Source of the DNA: Microbacterium sp. SA39
GTDB taxonomy: Bacteria; Actinomycetota; Actinomycetes; Actinomycetales; Microbacteriaceae
Assembly (NCBI RefSeq): GCF_000967865.1
Contig: NZ_JXRU01000039.1
Location: 248,001-312,000, forward strand
Direction: 5' to 3'
DNA: 64,000 bases
The notes below the pieces were generated by a model. The model was not told the origin of the DNA. It did not search any database and saw nothing but the letters and a program-made list of their open reading frames with translations. Below, piece after piece: positions 50,120 to 58,637 of this stretch (within the stretch, counting starts at the first letter, position 1; every line of letters starts with the position of its first letter). The translations under genes and the position numbers were made by a program.

Positions 50120-50770
50120 TCAGCGCCCGCGTTCCTCGGCGATGGAGTTGGCCCCGTCGATCGTGATGAGCTGTCCGGAGATGTACGACGCGCCCTCTCC
50201 GGCGAGGAACGCGATCACGTACGCGACCTCCGCAGCGGTGCCGGACCGACCGACGGGCGCGGCCTTGCCCATGCGGCGTTCTCTCTCGGAGGCGGAAGCC
50301 GTGTCGATCCAGCCCGGAGCGACGGCGTTCACCGTGACGCCCGCCGCCGCGAGGTCGATCGCCATCGAGCGTGTCAGTCCGACGATGCCCGCCTTCGCCG
50401 CGTGATACGCCGTGTCGCCCGGGTACGCCGCAACGGGTCCCGAGACCGACGACACGTTGACGATGCGGCCGTAACCGGACGACTCCATGGGCCCCGCGAC
50501 CGCACGCGTCATCAGGAATGTCGTTGTCAAGTTGCGATCGAGCGACGCATGCCAGTGGCCGAGGAACCCGCCTCCGCGGTTGAGCGAGGCGGCGGAGTCG
50601 GACACCGCGGTCATTCCCGCGTTGTTGATGAGGATGTCCACGTCGCCGAAAGCGTCTGTCGCGCACGCGACCACCGCGTCGACTCCCGTCTGAGCGGTGA
50701 GGTCTGCGACAACCCCTCCTCTCGTTCGCTCGTCGCGGCCTGCGGGAGTACCGGTACGACCACGGAACAC
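50120..50770 (-). pseudogene. SDR oxidoreductase lacking its N-terminal cofactor motif
   Basis: The frame reads [22 protein letters not shown], the catalytic YHAAK, and [13 protein letters not shown], so the SDR core is intact from the NNAG motif on. It lacks the first strand and the TGxxxGIG loop that bind NAD(P). Upstream, the frame runs directly into promoter P13, whose predicted start (near 50755) lies inside the codons [16 protein letters not shown]. No start codon or ribosome site fits before the core. A deletion of ~100 bases between promoter and gene body is the simplest reading, and the product is probably inactive. A GTG at 50770 lies upstream of the transcription start and cannot be used from P13. 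Confidence 0.72.
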
Positions 50771-50792
50771 CCTGTGGTGAGCACCGAGTCAA
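50762..50792 (-). promoter_or_regulatory. Regulon promoter P13
   Basis: -35 TTGACT (50792-50787), spacer cggtgctcaccacagggtg, -10 TTCCGT (50767-50762); dyad ACTCGGT / ACAGGGT. It points into the truncated SDR gene, so the regulon once, or still, transcribes it. Confidence 0.75.
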
Positions 50793-50813
50793 TCGCGAAA
50801 CAGGACCGTGGCG

Positions 50814-50829
50814 TTATCCTCGCGGATAA
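50814..50829. promoter_or_regulatory. Small inverted repeat upstream of quinone reductase
   Basis: TTATCC-TCGC-GGATAA, perfect 6-bp arms. It lies 100 bp before the quinone reductase start and 22 bp beyond P13. It is a possible operator or minor hairpin; the nearby GlxA-like gene at 51988 is one candidate binder. Confidence 0.4.
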
Positions 50830-50929
50830 TGGCATTCACGCCACTGGTACACATTCATCCCGCTGGCCACACTGGATCCATGCCTCACCGTCGCGGCTCA
50901 TCATCCGCCCCGACTCGGAAGGACCAGAG

Positions 50930-51964
50930 ATGACCGATCAGATGAGAGCCGTCGTGCTCACCCGCTTCGGAGGAGCCGACGCCTTCGAGTTGCAAGATGT
51001 CCCCGTGCCGCAGGTCGGACCGCGCCAAGTGCGGGTCCGCGTCCATGCGACAGCCGTGAACCCCCTCGACCTCCAGATCAGGCGGGGGGACTATCCCGAC
51101 CACGTGCCCCTGCCCGCGATCACCGGCCACGACATCTCCGGTGTGATCGAGGAAGTCGGCTCCGACGTCACCGAGTTCGGTGTCGGCGACGAGGTGTACT
51201 ACACGCCTCAGATCTTCGGCGGCGCGGGTTCGTACGCAGAGCAGCACGTCGCCGACGTCGACCTCGTCGGCCGGAAGCCGGCGAACATCAGCCACCTCGA
51301 GGCGGCGAGCCTGACGCTCGTCGGCGGAACGGTATGGGAGGCACTCGTGACGCGTGCGCAGCTCACCGTCGGCGAGACCATCCTGATCCACGGCGGAGCG
51401 GGCGGTGTCGGCTCGATCGCCATCCAGGTCGCGAAGGCCATCGGCGCGCGGGTCATCACCACCGCGCGGGCCGCTGATCTGGACTTCGTGCGCTCTCTCG
51501 GCGCGGACGTCGCACTCGACTACGCCGCGACGAACTACGTCGATGCGGTCGCCGACATCACCCAGGGGCAGGGTGTGAACGTGGTCCTCGACACGATCGG
51601 CGGCGACGCCCTCACCCGAAGCCCCCTCGCACTCGCCGATTATGGACGGGTCGTGACCATCGTCGACATCGCGCAGCCGCAGAATCTCATCGAGGCGTGG
51701 GGGGTGAACGCCGCCTATCACTTCATCTTCACGCGGCAGAATCGCGGGAAGCTGGATGCGCTGACCGCCCTCGTCGAGCGGGGACTCGTGAAGCCCGTCG
51801 TCGGTGCGATCCTCCCTCTCGATCGCGTGGGTGAGGCCCACGAGCTCTTGGAGAACAGGCGGTCGTACGTGCTCCACGGCAAGGTCGCGATCGATGTGGC
51901 CGGGACGACCGTCGCGCTTCCCGAGCGCATCACGGCACACGACGGGGTGGCCGCGCAGGCCTGA
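50930..51964 (+). CDS. NADP-dependent quinone oxidoreductase (zinc-independent MDR)
   Basis: A 344-residue medium-chain reductase. [58 protein letters not shown], and the nucleotide fold [20 protein letters not shown] (GGxGGVG) followed by [14 protein letters not shown] are quinone-reductase signatures. Zinc ligands are absent. Start ATG 50930 follows AAGGACC; the very long open frame upstream (to 48956) is antisense to the MerR and SDR genes and is not coding. Convergent with a GlxA-like AraC regulator 23 bases downstream. Confidence 0.9.
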   Translation: MTDQMRAVVLTRFGGADAFELQDVPVPQVGPRQVRVRVHATAVNPLDLQIRRGDYPDHVPLPAITGHDISGVIEEVGSDVTEFGVGDEVYYTPQIFGGAGSYAEQHVADVDLVGRKPANISHLEAASLTLVGGTVWEALVTRAQLTVGETILIHGGAGGVGSIAIQVAKAIGARVITTARAADLDFVRSLGADVALDYAATNYVDAVADITQGQGVNVVLDTIGGDALTRSPLALADYGRVVTIVDIAQPQNLIEAWGVNAAYHFIFTRQNRGKLDALTALVERGLVKPVVGAILPLDRVGEAHELLENRRSYVLHGKVAIDVAGTTVALPERITAHDGVAAQA

Positions 51965-51987
51965 GCTGGCGCGTCACCTCCGCGGGG

Positions 51988-52935
51988 TCAGCTCCGTCCC
52001 GCGAAGGTGGCGCGATACTCGGAGGGCGACGTGTCGAGCAACCGGCGGAAGTGCAGTCGGAGGTTCGCCCCGGTGCCCAGGCCCACCTGGTCCGCGATCT
52101 GGTCAACGGGCATCCGGGTGCTCTCGAGGAGCTCCCGGGCGGTGTCCACTCGAGCGCGAAGAATCCACTGCAGAGGAGTCGTACCGGTCTCTTCGGCGAA
52201 CCGTCGCAGGAACGTGCGCGCCGACATCCGTGCGTGCGCGGCGAGTTCGGCGATCGTGACCGGCTCGGCGAGTTGCGTCAGCGCCCATTCCCTGGTCGCC
52301 GCGAGCGTCTCGCCCTGAGAGGCGTCCACGGCTTTCGGAAGGTACTGGGCCTGACCCCCTGAGCGAAAGGGCGCCGTGACGAGGCCTCGCGCGATCTCGT
52401 TCGCCGGGCCGACACCCAGATCGGAGCGGACGATGTGCAGACAGAGGTCGAGGCCCGCGGCCGCCCCCGCGGAGGTGAGCACCGATCCCTCATCGACGAA
52501 GAGCACGTTCGGCTCCACGGAGATCTGCGGATGCCGCTTCGCGAGCTTCTCCGCCGCATCCCAGTGCGTCGTCGCACGCAGGCCGTCGAGCAGACCGGCA
52601 TCCGCCAGAGCGAAGGCGCCGTAGCAGATGGATGCGATGCGGACACCATGGGACGCTGCGCTGCGGAGGGCGTCGCACACCTCCGCGGGGATCGGTCTCC
52701 CAGAGGGCGCGTAGCCGGGGACGATGATCGTGTCGGCATCCGCCAGCGCTTCGAGCCCATGCGGGACCGCATATCCGAAGCCGCCGTTCGATGGGACGGT
52801 TCCCGCGACGACGCCGCAGGCGGACACCTCGTACGGGAAGCCGGTGTCAGGGTGGAACACCTCTGCGGGGATGCCGACGTCGAGAGGGAGCGCGCCCTCG
52901 AGCACGAGGACGACCACCTTGTGCGGGTTCGGCAT
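51988..52935 (-). CDS. GlxA family transcriptional regulator (DJ-1/PfpI + AraC)
   Basis: A 315-residue regulator. The N-terminal DJ-1/PfpI-like domain is VVVLVLEGALPLDVGIPAEVF, IIVPGYAPSGRPI, and ASICYGAFALADAGLLDG with a nucleophile-elbow Cys. The C-terminal AraC domain has two HTHs (ELAAHARMSARTFLRRF; IADQVGLGTGANLRLHFRR). ATG 52935 has AGGAGG six bases upstream. Members often control nitrogen-compound or amidase genes; the convergent quinone reductase is the only near neighbour and a possible target. Confidence 0.92.
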   Translation of the reverse strand: MPNPHKVVVLVLEGALPLDVGIPAEVFHPDTGFPYEVSACGVVAGTVPSNGGFGYAVPHGLEALADADTIIVPGYAPSGRPIPAEVCDALRSAASHGVRIASICYGAFALADAGLLDGLRATTHWDAAEKLAKRHPQISVEPNVLFVDEGSVLTSAGAAAGLDLCLHIVRSDLGVGPANEIARGLVTAPFRSGGQAQYLPKAVDASQGETLAATREWALTQLAEPVTIAELAAHARMSARTFLRRFAEETGTTPLQWILRARVDTARELLESTRMPVDQIADQVGLGTGANLRLHFRRLLDTSPSEYRATFAGRS

Positions 52936-53036
52936 GACCGACCTCCTGATCCGAGCCGGTGAGGACACCACCGTGGCATCATCCTTGCACACATATCGAT
53001 TACCGCCACCGGGGGGTGTGGCTGGCGCTGACGCTT

Positions 53037-53067
53037 TTGACTCTGCCCCCAGAACAGGGTTTTCACT
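53037..53067 (+). promoter_or_regulatory. Regulon promoter P14
   Basis: -35 TTGACT (53037-53042), spacer ctgcccccagaacagggtt, -10 TTCACT (53062-53067); dyad ACTCTGC / ACAGGGT. Start near 53074; drives the CPBP protease and beta-lactamase genes. Confidence 0.75.
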
Positions 53068-53098
53068 GAGGTATGAACTTCAACCTGAGGAGGCCAGC

Positions 53099-53824
53099 GT
53101 GACCAACCGTCCGCACCGCACACTGCCCGACATATCCGCCGAGAGGACGGAGACCGAGAGACTGCCCGGCTGGCCGGAGATCGTCGCAGGTCTCGGCGCA
53201 GCCGCCGCCGTGATGGGCGCCCTCGTCCTCCTCGCGCCCTTCCTTCCGACCGATCCCGTGGCCTACGGACTCACCCTGGCAGCATGGTCGGCGGCCGTCG
53301 GGTTCGTCGGGTTCGGCGTCGCCTTCGCCATCCGCATCCGCTCCCTTGCCGTCTTCGGCGTGCGCCGCACGACCTGGCGGTGGCTTCTCATCGGAGTGGG
53401 TGCGGGAATCGTGGCATTCCTGCTGAAGGGTGCGGTCAATGCGGGTCTCATCGCACTCGGTTTCGGCGCAGACGCGCAGGTGCCGTTCCAGCAGGCCGGA
53501 AACGGGGGAGTGGTCGCTCTGATCGTGACCTTCGTGTGCCTGTCCTTCCTCGTGCCCTTCGGGGAGGAGCTCCTGTTCCGCGGCGTGCTCATGCGGGGCC
53601 TGCTTCGTTACGGTGCGGTGGTGGCGGTTCTCGGCAGCTCCGTCGTGTTCGCCCTCTTCCACGGGATCAACCTCGCTCTGCCTACTGCCATCGTGGTCGG
53701 GATCATCGCGGCCGAGGTCGCCCGACGATCGGGATCGATCTGGCCGGCCGTCGCAGTGCACGTCGTCAACAACCTGGCTCTGCCGGTGTTCGTGCTGTTC
53801 CTCGGCCTCGGATCGGGGGTCTGA
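53099..53824 (+). CDS. CPBP family intramembrane metalloprotease
   Basis: A 241-residue CPBP protease with about seven membrane spans: VPFGEELLFRGVLMRGLLRYG (EExxxR), ALFHGINLALPTA (His block), and VHVVNNLALPVFVLFLGL (HxxxN). GTG start 53099 with GAGGAGG six bases upstream. It is followed, one base after its stop, by a class A beta-lactamase lipoprotein gene, with which it should be co-transcribed from P14. The pairing suggests envelope or lipoprotein-related function; inference. Confidence 0.88.
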   Translation: MTNRPHRTLPDISAERTETERLPGWPEIVAGLGAAAAVMGALVLLAPFLPTDPVAYGLTLAAWSAAVGFVGFGVAFAIRIRSLAVFGVRRTTWRWLLIGVGAGIVAFLLKGAVNAGLIALGFGADAQVPFQQAGNGGVVALIVTFVCLSFLVPFGEELLFRGVLMRGLLRYGAVVAVLGSSVVFALFHGINLALPTAIVVGIIAAEVARRSGSIWPAVAVHVVNNLALPVFVLFLGLGSGV

Positions 53825-53825
53825 G

Positions 53826-54770
53826 ATGAACTCGCACCCCACCGGCATCCGCCGACTCCTCTCGGCAGCGATCGCATCCTTCGCCGCCGTCGTGCTCGTC
53901 TCCTGCGCACCCTCGGGTGCGCCCGAGCCGACCTCCGCCTCCCCGACAAGCACCGTCCCCGCGACGTCGACGCCTGCCCCGGTGGACCCCGCCCGATTCA
54001 CCGCGCTGGAGGAGCGCTTCGATGTGGTGGTCGGCGTCTACGCGATCGACACGGGCAGCGGCAGGACCGTCGAGTACCGCCCGGACGACCGCTTCGGTTT
54101 CGCCTCGACGATCAAGGCGATCGCCGCCGGACTCGTGTTCTCGACGACCACGGACGAGCAGCTGGACGCACCCATCGCCGTGACCTCGGACGACCTCGTG
54201 CCGTACTCGCCGGTCATCGAACAGCGCGTCGGCGGAACCGTGTCCCTCCTCGAAGCGGCGGACGCCGCGGTGCGGTTCAGTGACAACGCGGCGGCCAACC
54301 TGCTCTTCCGCCACCTCGGTGGCCCGGAAGCGATGGAAACCATGCTCCGCGACGTCGGTGACACGACGACGAACGCCGACCGGATCGAACCGGAGTTGAA
54401 CGACGTCTCTCCGGGGGACGATCGAGACACCAGCACTCCGCGGGCCATGGCGACCACGCTCGCCGACCTCGCGCTCGGCGACGCGCTCGACGTCGATGAC
54501 GAGGCCCGGCTCATCGACCTGCTGCAGCGGAACACCACCGGTGACGCGCTCATTCGCGCCGCGGCCCCGGAGGGCTGGACGATCGGCGACAAGACGGGCT
54601 CTGCGGCATTCGGAACGAGGAACGACATCGCGATCGCCTGGCCGCCCGGTGACCGAGAACCGATCGTCATCGCCATCCTGACGCGCGGTCATGACGTCGA
54701 CGCGGAACCGATCGACGAGGTGCTCGCCGAGGCTGCCGCGCTCGTGTTCGACTCTCTCTCGAGCCGCTGA
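53826..54770 (+). CDS. Class A beta-lactamase family lipoprotein
   Basis: A 314-residue serine beta-lactamase-type protein with complete class A motifs: SxxK as S94-T-I-K97, SDN at 152-154, Glu188-x-x-x-Asn192 in the omega loop (EPELN), and KTG at 256-258. The signal peptide ends in L-V-S-C27, a lipobox, so it is anchored outside the membrane. The mature N-terminus is Pro/Ser/Thr-rich (~residues 30-55). Distance to well-known enzymes cannot be judged here, but the motifs are catalytic-grade, so penicillin hydrolysis is plausible. It is the second gene of the P14 operon and ends before a strong hairpin. Confidence 0.92.
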   Translation: MNSHPTGIRRLLSAAIASFAAVVLVSCAPSGAPEPTSASPTSTVPATSTPAPVDPARFTALEERFDVVVGVYAIDTGSGRTVEYRPDDRFGFASTIKAIAAGLVFSTTTDEQLDAPIAVTSDDLVPYSPVIEQRVGGTVSLLEAADAAVRFSDNAAANLLFRHLGGPEAMETMLRDVGDTTTNADRIEPELNDVSPGDDRDTSTPRAMATTLADLALGDALDVDDEARLIDLLQRNTTGDALIRAAAPEGWTIGDKTGSAAFGTRNDIAIAWPPGDREPIVIAILTRGHDVDAEPIDEVLAEAAALVFDSLSSR

Positions 54771-54797
54771 CAATCGATCAGCTCGAGCCACGCAGAA

Positions 54798-54842
54798 CGA
54801 AGGCGGCGCCGGACGAGGGTTTCTCGTCCGGCGCCGCCTTCG
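54798..54842. terminator. Strong bidirectional hairpin terminator
   Basis: A perfect 20-bp stem (left arm CGAAGGCGGCGCCGGACGAG) around a five-base loop GGTTT, between the convergent beta-lactamase and CPBP/RidA operons. No long T-run; the stem alone is unusually stable. Confidence 0.85.
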
Positions 54843-54856
54843 ACGTCTCCTCGCGG

Positions 54857-55807
54857 TCAGGCGGTGCGACGTCGGCGCTCCCGCAGCCAGACCATCGTCA
54901 GTGCGGCGAGGCTCGCGGCCGCCGGTATGAGAAGCGCGAGGCCCCCGGCAGCTCCTTCCGATCGCTCGACGGCGACCGCGCCGCCTCCGGCGAACAGGGC
55001 GTTGATCGTGGTGACGACCAGATTGTTGGCCGTGTGGAAGGCGATCGCAGCCTCGAGCCCTCGCGTGAGGAGTCCCATCACGGCTGTCGCGACCGAGAAC
55101 ACGAGGTAATACGCGAAGAGCATCGGGTCCGTCGATCCATGCAGGAACGCGAACATCAGGCTGGAGATCACCAGGCCCGTGAGGAAGGCGGGCTTCACGG
55201 AGCGGAACCAGGATCCCGCCGCCGGAAGCACGGCACCGCGGAGGATGATCTCCTCGCCGGCCGTCTGGATCGGCGTCGAGAGGATGACGACGACGAGGAT
55301 GCCGACCGTCGTGCTCGTGATGCTCAGGGTCGTCCACCCGACGGCCGCCGCGGCGGTGAGGCCGACCAGCGCGAAGGCGATTCCGACGATCGCAAGCGAC
55401 CCGAGGAAGTACATCAGCAGGCGACGCCGATCGAACCGGCGGGGTGCGCTGAAGACGAATCGCCAGGGTACCTTCGCGAAGCGCCCGACCAGCACGAGTG
55501 CCACGAGTGCCGTGACACCCGTGCCGAGGTTGGCGCCCAGGAGCTTCAACGGAGAGAGGTCCTGCGCGAACGGGTCGCGGCCCTCGGCGAGACCTGCCAG
55601 CAGATAGAACGCCAGCTGGGTGACGACCAGAGTCAGGGGCAGAGTGACGATCACGATGATCGACTTCCACCACGCCATCCGGTAGTGGATTCCAAAAGGG
55701 CGACTGCCGTCGAGAGGCGACATCGCAGGACCGGGTCGCACCTCTCCGGCGGCGCGTGGCTCGGTCAGGGGTGAGGGGTCGTGATGATCGCCGGTGAGTG
55801 CACTCAT
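54857..55807 (-). CDS. CPBP family intramembrane metalloprotease
   Basis: A 316-residue protein with ~8 membrane segments. CPBP motifs: IQTAGEEIILRGAVLPAAGS (EExxxR), MFAFLHGSTDP, and AFHTANNLVV (HxxxN). The N-terminal half (SRPFGIHYRMAWWKSIIVI) is clearly related to the CPBP protein at 22850, a dispersed duplicate. It lies 32 bases after the RidA gene and shares its promoter P15. Confidence 0.88.
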   Translation of the reverse strand: MSALTGDHHDPSPLTEPRAAGEVRPGPAMSPLDGSRPFGIHYRMAWWKSIIVIVTLPLTLVVTQLAFYLLAGLAEGRDPFAQDLSPLKLLGANLGTGVTALVALVLVGRFAKVPWRFVFSAPRRFDRRRLLMYFLGSLAIVGIAFALVGLTAAAAVGWTTLSITSTTVGILVVVILSTPIQTAGEEIILRGAVLPAAGSWFRSVKPAFLTGLVISSLMFAFLHGSTDPMLFAYYLVFSVATAVMGLLTRGLEAAIAFHTANNLVVTTINALFAGGGAVAVERSEGAAGGLALLIPAAASLAALTMVWLRERRRRTA

Positions 55808-55839
55808 TGTCGTCTTTCTCTCTTCGTCGGGCGCTTCGA

Positions 55840-56247
55840 TCAGGGCAGAACGGCTGTCGCCTCGATCTCGACCAGCAGCTCGGGCGTCCAGAGCGCCTGC
55901 ACGCCGATCACGGTGATCGGCGGCAGCGGCGTGGCGAAGCCATCGGATGCCTGCGCCCGCGCCAAGCCGTCGAAGAGCGGCTCCGCCATCTCCTGCGTCC
56001 AGCCCACGACGTAGATCGTGAGCCGAGCGACGTCGGCGACGGAGCCGCCGGCACCGGCGACTCCGACGGCGACATTCTGCAGCGCGGTGTGGACCTGACC
56101 CGCCAGGTCGGTGGAGGTCACCTCCCCGGACCGCCTGACGGATGCCTGCCCGGCAAGCAGCACCAATCGTGTTCCGATCGCGCTGGCGACCGGGGAGTAC
56201 TCCTCCTGCTCGAGGAGACCTTCGGGGTGGCTGAGGTGCACGGTCAT
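55840..56247 (-). CDS. RidA family protein (YjgF/enamine deaminase-like)
   Basis: A 135-residue trimeric YjgF/Rid-fold protein. SPVASAIGTRLVLLAGQASV, TDLAGQVHTALQNVAVGVAGA, VADVARLTIYVVGW and the C-terminal PPITVIGVQALWTPELLVEIEATAV match the family. RidA enzymes hydrolyse reactive imines; the archetypal catalytic Arg is not evident, so it may be a non-archetypal Rid protein. Transcribed from P15 with a ~24-base leader; the CPBP protease gene follows. Confidence 0.9.
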   Translation of the reverse strand: MTVHLSHPEGLLEQEEYSPVASAIGTRLVLLAGQASVRRSGEVTSTDLAGQVHTALQNVAVGVAGAGGSVADVARLTIYVVGWTQEMAEPLFDGLARAQASDGFATPLPPITVIGVQALWTPELLVEIEATAVLP

Positions 56248-56277
56248 CAGATGCCTTTCGTCGGGTGGTGATGCTTC

Positions 56278-56308
56278 ATTGAAGGCCTTGTGGCGACAAC
56301 ACGGTCGA
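56278..56308 (-). promoter_or_regulatory. Regulon promoter P15
   Basis: -35 TCGACC (56308-56303, the only non-TTG in the set), spacer gtgttgtcgccacaaggcc, -10 TTCAAT (56283-56278); dyad ACCGTGT / ACAAGGC. Start near 56271; drives RidA and CPBP genes. Confidence 0.7.
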
Positions 56309-56311
56309 CCG

Positions 56312-57949
56312 TCACTGGTTCACCGCGCACGTCAGTTCCGGAGCGTTCTCCGGAAGCTCGAGATCGAGGAGGTAGGTGGCCGCGATAGCGTCTGCGCAGG
56401 CGCTCACCCCCTTGCCGATCACCGTGTGCCCCTCGCCCTCCACCGTCAGGAGCGTGCTTCCGAGCGTCTTCGCGAGGTCGACGGCGCCCCCATACGGCGT
56501 GGCCGCATCGCCCGTCAGCGAGATGACCAATGTCGACGGAAGGCCTTCGATGTCCTGTGCGTAGGGGATGCCCAGCTCGCCCGTGACCGGGAAGTCCGCG
56601 CACTTGTCGCGCGTGGACTCGTCGGCCGCCGTGCCCGAATCCATGATCGGCGCCTGCGCAAAGGTGTCTTCGCGCAGCTGGGCGAGTTCGTCCGCGTCGA
56701 GCAGGTCTTCATCGACGCAGTTGATCGCGATCGAGGCGTCGGTCATGTTCGAGCTCTGCCCCTCGTCGGAGATGCCGGCGATGCCGGTCGCCAGCTGCAG
56801 CAGCTGATCGCCGCGACCCTGCTGCACCTCACGCAGCCCCTCGATCGCCAGCGGCCAGAGGTCAGGGCTGTAGAAGCTGGCAAGCACGCCCCCCAGCCCG
56901 GCATCGAAGTTCAGTTCGGTGTCGCCCGCCGGCACGGGGTTGTCGACGAGAGGCTGAAGGATGCCCTGGAGGGCTGCGGTCCAGCCGCTCGGATCGGTCC
57001 CGAGGGGGCAGTCTGCCTGTGTGGCGCAGAACGCGGCGAGGTCTTCGAACGAGCCCTGGAATCCGCCATAGGACGCGAGCAGCCGCTCCTGCGAGCCGAG
57101 GCTCGGGTCGAACGCGCCGTCGAGGATCATGGTCCGGACGTTCTCGGGGAACTCCTCGGCGTAGATCGCGCCCAGCCGGGTGCCGTAGCTCTGGCCGAGG
57201 AAGTTCAGCTTGTCCTCTCCGAGCACCGCGCGCAGCACATCCATGTCTTTCGCAGTGGTGCGGGTGCCCACGTTCGCGAGGGCCTCCATCCCGCCGGAGC
57301 CCTCCGCGCAACGGTCGGCCAGTTCCTTCGTGTCATCCTCGGTCAGCGTCGGGATCGGGGAGCCGATCCTCGCGAGCAGGTCCGCACCCTCGGCGGAGCC
57401 GTCGGTGAGCTTGCAGTCGATCGCGGGTTCTGTCGCCCCGACACCGCGGGGATCGAAGCCGATCAGGTCGAAGCTCTCGGTGACCGCGCTCTCCGTCATC
57501 AGCGAGGATGCGCCGATCGTGCCGAGCAGGCCGGCACCGCCGGGGCCGCCGGGGTTGAAGAAGAGCGAGCCCTGAGACTCGCCCCGTGCAGGTACCCGCA
57601 CCACGGCGACCGACGCTGTGTCACCGGCGGGATCCGCGTAGTCCAGCGGCACCTGCATCCGCGCGCATTCCGCCTCTGGAGCGAGTGGGAAGTACTTCTC
57701 ATCCTGGGCTGTGATCGCGTAGTCGGAGCAGTCCTCCCACGCGAGCTCCTGGGTGTGGAACTCCTCGAGTGCCGGGATCTGCGTGCTGCGCGGGTCATCC
57801 GCCGGCACTCCGCCCGGTGCTGTGCAAGCCGTGAGCACCGCCGCGAGTGCTGCGACGATCGCGACGCCGGGGGCCGCGCGCCACCCTCCGCGCGCTCGAC
57901 GCTTCGCCCGGACGGATTCTGGTGAGGATCTGTTGCTCGATCGTTTCAT
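56312..57949 (-). CDS. Secreted tripeptidyl-aminopeptidase-like alpha/beta hydrolase (lipoprotein)
   Basis: A 545-residue exported protease/esterase of the SlpD/SlpE (TAP-like) family. The N-terminal basic stretch and hydrophobic IVAALAAVLTAC give a lipobox L39-T-A-C42. LFFNPGGPGGAGLLG holds the oxyanion loop, LNFLGQSYGTRLGAIYAEEF the nucleophile Ser (GQSYG), GDAATPYGGAVDLA the Asp region and EGEGHTVIGKG the His. The C-terminal TAP-like domain is present. Start ATG 57949 coincides with the P16 start (leaderless) and fits the signal peptide; the extension to 58042 lies in promoter DNA. May hydrolyse peptide toxins or esters outside the cell. Confidence 0.9.
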   Translation of the reverse strand: MKRSSNRSSPESVRAKRRARGGWRAAPGVAIVAALAAVLTACTAPGGVPADDPRSTQIPALEEFHTQELAWEDCSDYAITAQDEKYFPLAPEAECARMQVPLDYADPAGDTASVAVVRVPARGESQGSLFFNPGGPGGAGLLGTIGASSLMTESAVTESFDLIGFDPRGVGATEPAIDCKLTDGSAEGADLLARIGSPIPTLTEDDTKELADRCAEGSGGMEALANVGTRTTAKDMDVLRAVLGEDKLNFLGQSYGTRLGAIYAEEFPENVRTMILDGAFDPSLGSQERLLASYGGFQGSFEDLAAFCATQADCPLGTDPSGWTAALQGILQPLVDNPVPAGDTELNFDAGLGGVLASFYSPDLWPLAIEGLREVQQGRGDQLLQLATGIAGISDEGQSSNMTDASIAINCVDEDLLDADELAQLREDTFAQAPIMDSGTAADESTRDKCADFPVTGELGIPYAQDIEGLPSTLVISLTGDAATPYGGAVDLAKTLGSTLLTVEGEGHTVIGKGVSACADAIAATYLLDLELPENAPELTCAVNQ

Positions 57950-57956
57950 GCTCAGC

Positions 57957-57987
57957 AGGGAACACCGTGTTCCCGCGACAGGGTCAA
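57957..57987 (-). promoter_or_regulatory. Regulon promoter P16
   Basis: -35 TTGACC (57987-57982), spacer ctgtcgcgggaacacggtg, -10 TTCCCT (57962-57957); dyad ACCCTGT / ACACGGT. Eight bases from the -10 end to ATG 57949. Divergent from P17. Confidence 0.8.
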
Positions 57988-58024
57988 AGCCGGTGGGCGA
58001 GATCCGCTCGCGAGATCGCTGATC

Positions 58025-58055
58025 TTGACTCTGTGCTGACAACAGGGAGTTGACT
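58025..58055 (+). promoter_or_regulatory. Regulon promoter P17
   Basis: -35 TTGACT (58025-58030), spacer ctgtgctgacaacagggag, -10 TTGACT (58050-58055); dyad ACTCTGT / ACAGGGA. Start near 58062; ~51-base leader to the carboxymuconolactone-decarboxylase-like gene. Confidence 0.78.
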
Positions 58056-58112
58056 GCGCCGATACTGGTATCGCGACATGCGAGTGAGAGACATCCGCCG
58101 AGAAGGAGTCAC

Positions 58113-58589
58113 ATGCGACCGTACGTGGACAAGGTCATGCCGGACGCGTGGAAGGCGGCTGTTGCATTCTCGTCGGCGATACGCGAGGCGGCGGCGCGAG
58201 GGGGCCTCTCGGCGCAGGAGTCCGAGCTCATCAAGGTGCGGGCATCTCAGATCAATGCGTGCGCCTTCTGTCTGGATCTGCACTGTCGCGAGGCGCGGCA
58301 GTCCGGCATCCCTCAGCAGAAGCTCGACATGCTCCCCGCGTGGCGGGAGAGCTCACTCTTCGACGAGCGCGAGAAGGCGATCCTCGCGGTGGCCGAAGCC
58401 GCCACGGTGCTTCCCCTGACGGAGGAGTCCACCGCGGATCTGTCCGGTGCGCTGTCCGTTCTGGGAGATCCGACCTTCGTGGCAGCCGAATGGGTCGCGG
58501 TGACGATCAACGCCTTCAACCGCATCTCCATACTCAGCGAGCACCCGGTGCGTCCGCGAGATGTCGAGGGCGCCGTCATCCGAGGCTGA
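58113..58589 (+). CDS. Carboxymuconolactone decarboxylase family (AhpD-like) protein
   Basis: A 158-residue CMD-domain protein with a redox CxxC: INACAFCLDLHCREARQSG, the arrangement of AhpD-type alkylhydroperoxidases (Cys-x-x-Cys followed by His). ESELIKVRASQ precedes it, and LFDEREKAILAVAEAATVLP follows. ATG 58113 has GAAGGAG nearby. Leading gene of the P17 unit. Family suggests peroxide or thiol-redox defence, fitting a stress regulon. Confidence 0.93.
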   Translation: MRPYVDKVMPDAWKAAVAFSSAIREAAARGGLSAQESELIKVRASQINACAFCLDLHCREARQSGIPQQKLDMLPAWRESSLFDEREKAILAVAEAATVLPLTEESTADLSGALSVLGDPTFVAAEWVAVTINAFNRISILSEHPVRPRDVEGAVIRG

Positions 58590-58637
58590 ACCCGCGCGAG
58601 GGTCACCAGGGTCAAGACGGTCATCGCTCGCTGGGAC

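Noticed and set aside
48956..50929. Long upstream extension of the quinone reductase frame
   Set aside because: Reads antisense through a membrane protein, MerR M4 and the SDR; the family start is at 50930.
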